64,000 nt of DNA from positions 1,612,001 through 1,676,000 of the forward strand of contig NZ_RKSM01000001.1 of NCBI RefSeq assembly GCF_008729015.1, in the 5' to 3' direction. The notes beneath the pieces are model-generated. The model had not been told where the DNA came from. It searched no databases and saw only the letters and a program-made list of their open reading frames with translations. This stretch comes from Haloarcula sp. CBA1129 (lineage in GTDB: Archaea > Halobacteriota > Halobacteria > Halobacteriales > Haloarculaceae). Position numbers and translations under genes: made by a program. Below, one piece after another: positions 63,007 through 64,000 of the stretch (position 1 is the stretch's first letter; each line of letters starts with the position of its first letter).

Positions 63007-64000
63007 CTGGTCACCTCCTCGGGGCTATCGGCACGCTCCGCCGAGTCGGTCGGTTCCCCTTCGATTTCCGCAAGCGCTGTCAGCACGCCGTCCATCTTCT
63101 GTTCAGTCTCGACGTACTCGCTTTCGGGGTCCGAATCCGCGACGATGCCGGCCCCGGCCTGCACGGTGATACGGTCCCGGTCGCCCTCGTCTTCGACCGT
63201 CGCCGAGCGGATGACGATGGCGAAGTCGGTGTCGCCGTCCCAGTCGAAGTAGCCGACGCCGCCGCCGTAGGGACCCCGCGGCGAGCGTTCGAGTTCGTCG
63301 ATTATCTCCATGGCGCGGATCTTCGGCGCGCCCGAGAGCGTCCCCGCCGGGAACGTCGCACGGGCGGCGTCGAAGGCGTCCTTGTCTTCGGCGAGTCGGC
63401 CCGTCACCGTGGACTCGATGTGCTGGACGTGGCTGTACTTGAGGACGTTCATGAACTCCGGGACCCGGACGCTGCCGGCTTCGGCGACGCGGCGCACGTC
63501 GTTGCGCGCGAGGTCGACGAGCATCGTGTGCTCGGCCCGCTCCTTGCCGTCGGCGAGCATCTCGCCAGCGAGGCGTCGGTCCTCGACGGGGGAGTTCCCG
63601 CGCGGGCACGTCCCCGCGATGGGGTTCGAGACGACGTGGTCGCCCGCGACAGAGACCAGCGTCTCCGGACTCGCCCCGACGATGGTCAGGTCGTCGTAAC
63701 CCAGCAGGTACATGTACGGCGACGGGTTCACCGCCCGGAGCGCCTCGTAGAAGCCCAGTGGGTCGACTTCGCCGTGCAGTTCGCGGGTCCGCGAGATGAC
63801 GCCCTGATAGATGTCGCCCGAGAGGACGTACTCCTTGGCGCGTTCGACAGCGTCTTCGTACTCGTCCTGTGGACCGGCGACCTCGTCATCGCGGCGGAAG
63901 CCACCGGTCTCCAGTGGTGACAGGTCCGAGAGGACATCCTCGACCCGCTCGGCCTCGGCGGCCAGTTCGTCGTAGCGCTCGCCGGCGTCCTCGTCCTGCC
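63003..64000 (-). CDS. trpE: Anthranilate synthase component I (TrpE), 5' end beyond the window
   Basis: The C-terminal 330 or so residues of TrpE; the gene continues past position 64000. Reading from the window edge, SGDIYQGVISRTRELHGEVD, then AVNPSPYMYLLGYDDLTIVGASPETLV, PIAGTCPRGN and MLVDLARNDVRRVAEAGSV are diagnostic chorismate-binding motifs. TFPAGTLSGAPKIRAMEIID holds the catalytic region. It forms the trpE-trpG pair. The start codon is not seen. Confidence 0.94.
   Translation of the reverse strand, partial: QDEDAGERYDELAAEAERVEDVLSDLSPLETGGFRRDDEVAGPQDEYEDAVERAKEYVLSGDIYQGVISRTRELHGEVDPLGFYEALRAVNPSPYMYLLGYDDLTIVGASPETLVSVAGDHVVSNPIAGTCPRGNSPVEDRRLAGEMLADGKERAEHTMLVDLARNDVRRVAEAGSVRVPEFMNVLKYSHVQHIESTVTGRLAEDKDAFDAARATFPAGTLSGAPKIRAMEIIDELERSPRGPYGGGVGYFDWDGDTDFAIVIRSATVEDEGDRDRITVQAGAGIVADSDPESEYVETEQKMDGVLTALAEIEGEPTDSAERADSPEEVTR

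Overview
This window is chromosomal DNA from a halophilic archaeon of the Haloarcula type. The GC content is high with strong third-position GC, the encoded proteins are very acidic, and many start codons lie about 27 bases downstream of a TATA box (leaderless transcripts). The gene families are also typical: archaeal RibL, an HvJAMM1-like desampylase, phosphomevalonate decarboxylase, S8e, a NuoCD fusion with a split NuoJ, and many small haloarchaeal zinc-ribbon proteins. No IS element, CRISPR array or rRNA gene was seen. There is one tRNA gene, tRNA-Val(CAC).

Layout. Positions 1-8819 hold ribL, a JAMM desampylase, a DHH phosphoesterase, a secreted phospholipase-D-fold protein, a HEAT-repeat protein, a nucleobase permease and purE. 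Positions 8976-19745 hold an eleven-gene complex I operon (nuoA-B-CD-H-I-J1-J2-K-L-M-N). It has no NADH-dehydrogenase module (NuoE, F, G), and an NDH-2-like flavoprotein gene sits at 36723. Positions 19804-28461 hold an MBL hydrolase, tRNA-Val with duplicated 3'-end fragments, and a redox group (pirin, half-size FAD protein, DoxX, TetR regulator). The first two genes of that group share a palindromic operator. A TRAM protein, a PD-(D/E)xK-like protein and a squalene synthase follow. Positions 28603-32087 carry a convergent fructan pair, GH68 and GH32.

Positions 32914-36693 are the most interesting part. A salactin-type actin homologue and an archaellum ArlD/E-domain protein stand divergent to a ParA ATPase coupled to a CheW-domain protein with an arginine-rich N-terminal peptide. 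The combination suggests a system that places the chemosensory or motility apparatus inside the cell. This is inference from gene content.

Positions 36723-45156 hold the NDH-2-like gene, phosphomevalonate decarboxylase, a cobalamin adenosyltransferase, a one-cysteine MsrA, small proteins, a response regulator and a 1299-residue PAS/GAF histidine kinase. Positions 45233-49660 are the glycine cleavage operon (gcvT-gcvH-gcvPA-gcvPB). It is followed by a PAS kinase with a degenerate ATP-binding G1 box, a NYN nuclease and a TatD-type hydrolase. Positions 53143-59083 are the phosphate uptake operon pstS-C-A-B with a divergent AbrB-PhoU regulator and an AT-rich regulatory region between them. The window ends with rps8e, two small haloarchaeal genes, a membrane protein, pyrF, a zinc-finger protein and trpE-trpG, with trpE cut by the window edge.
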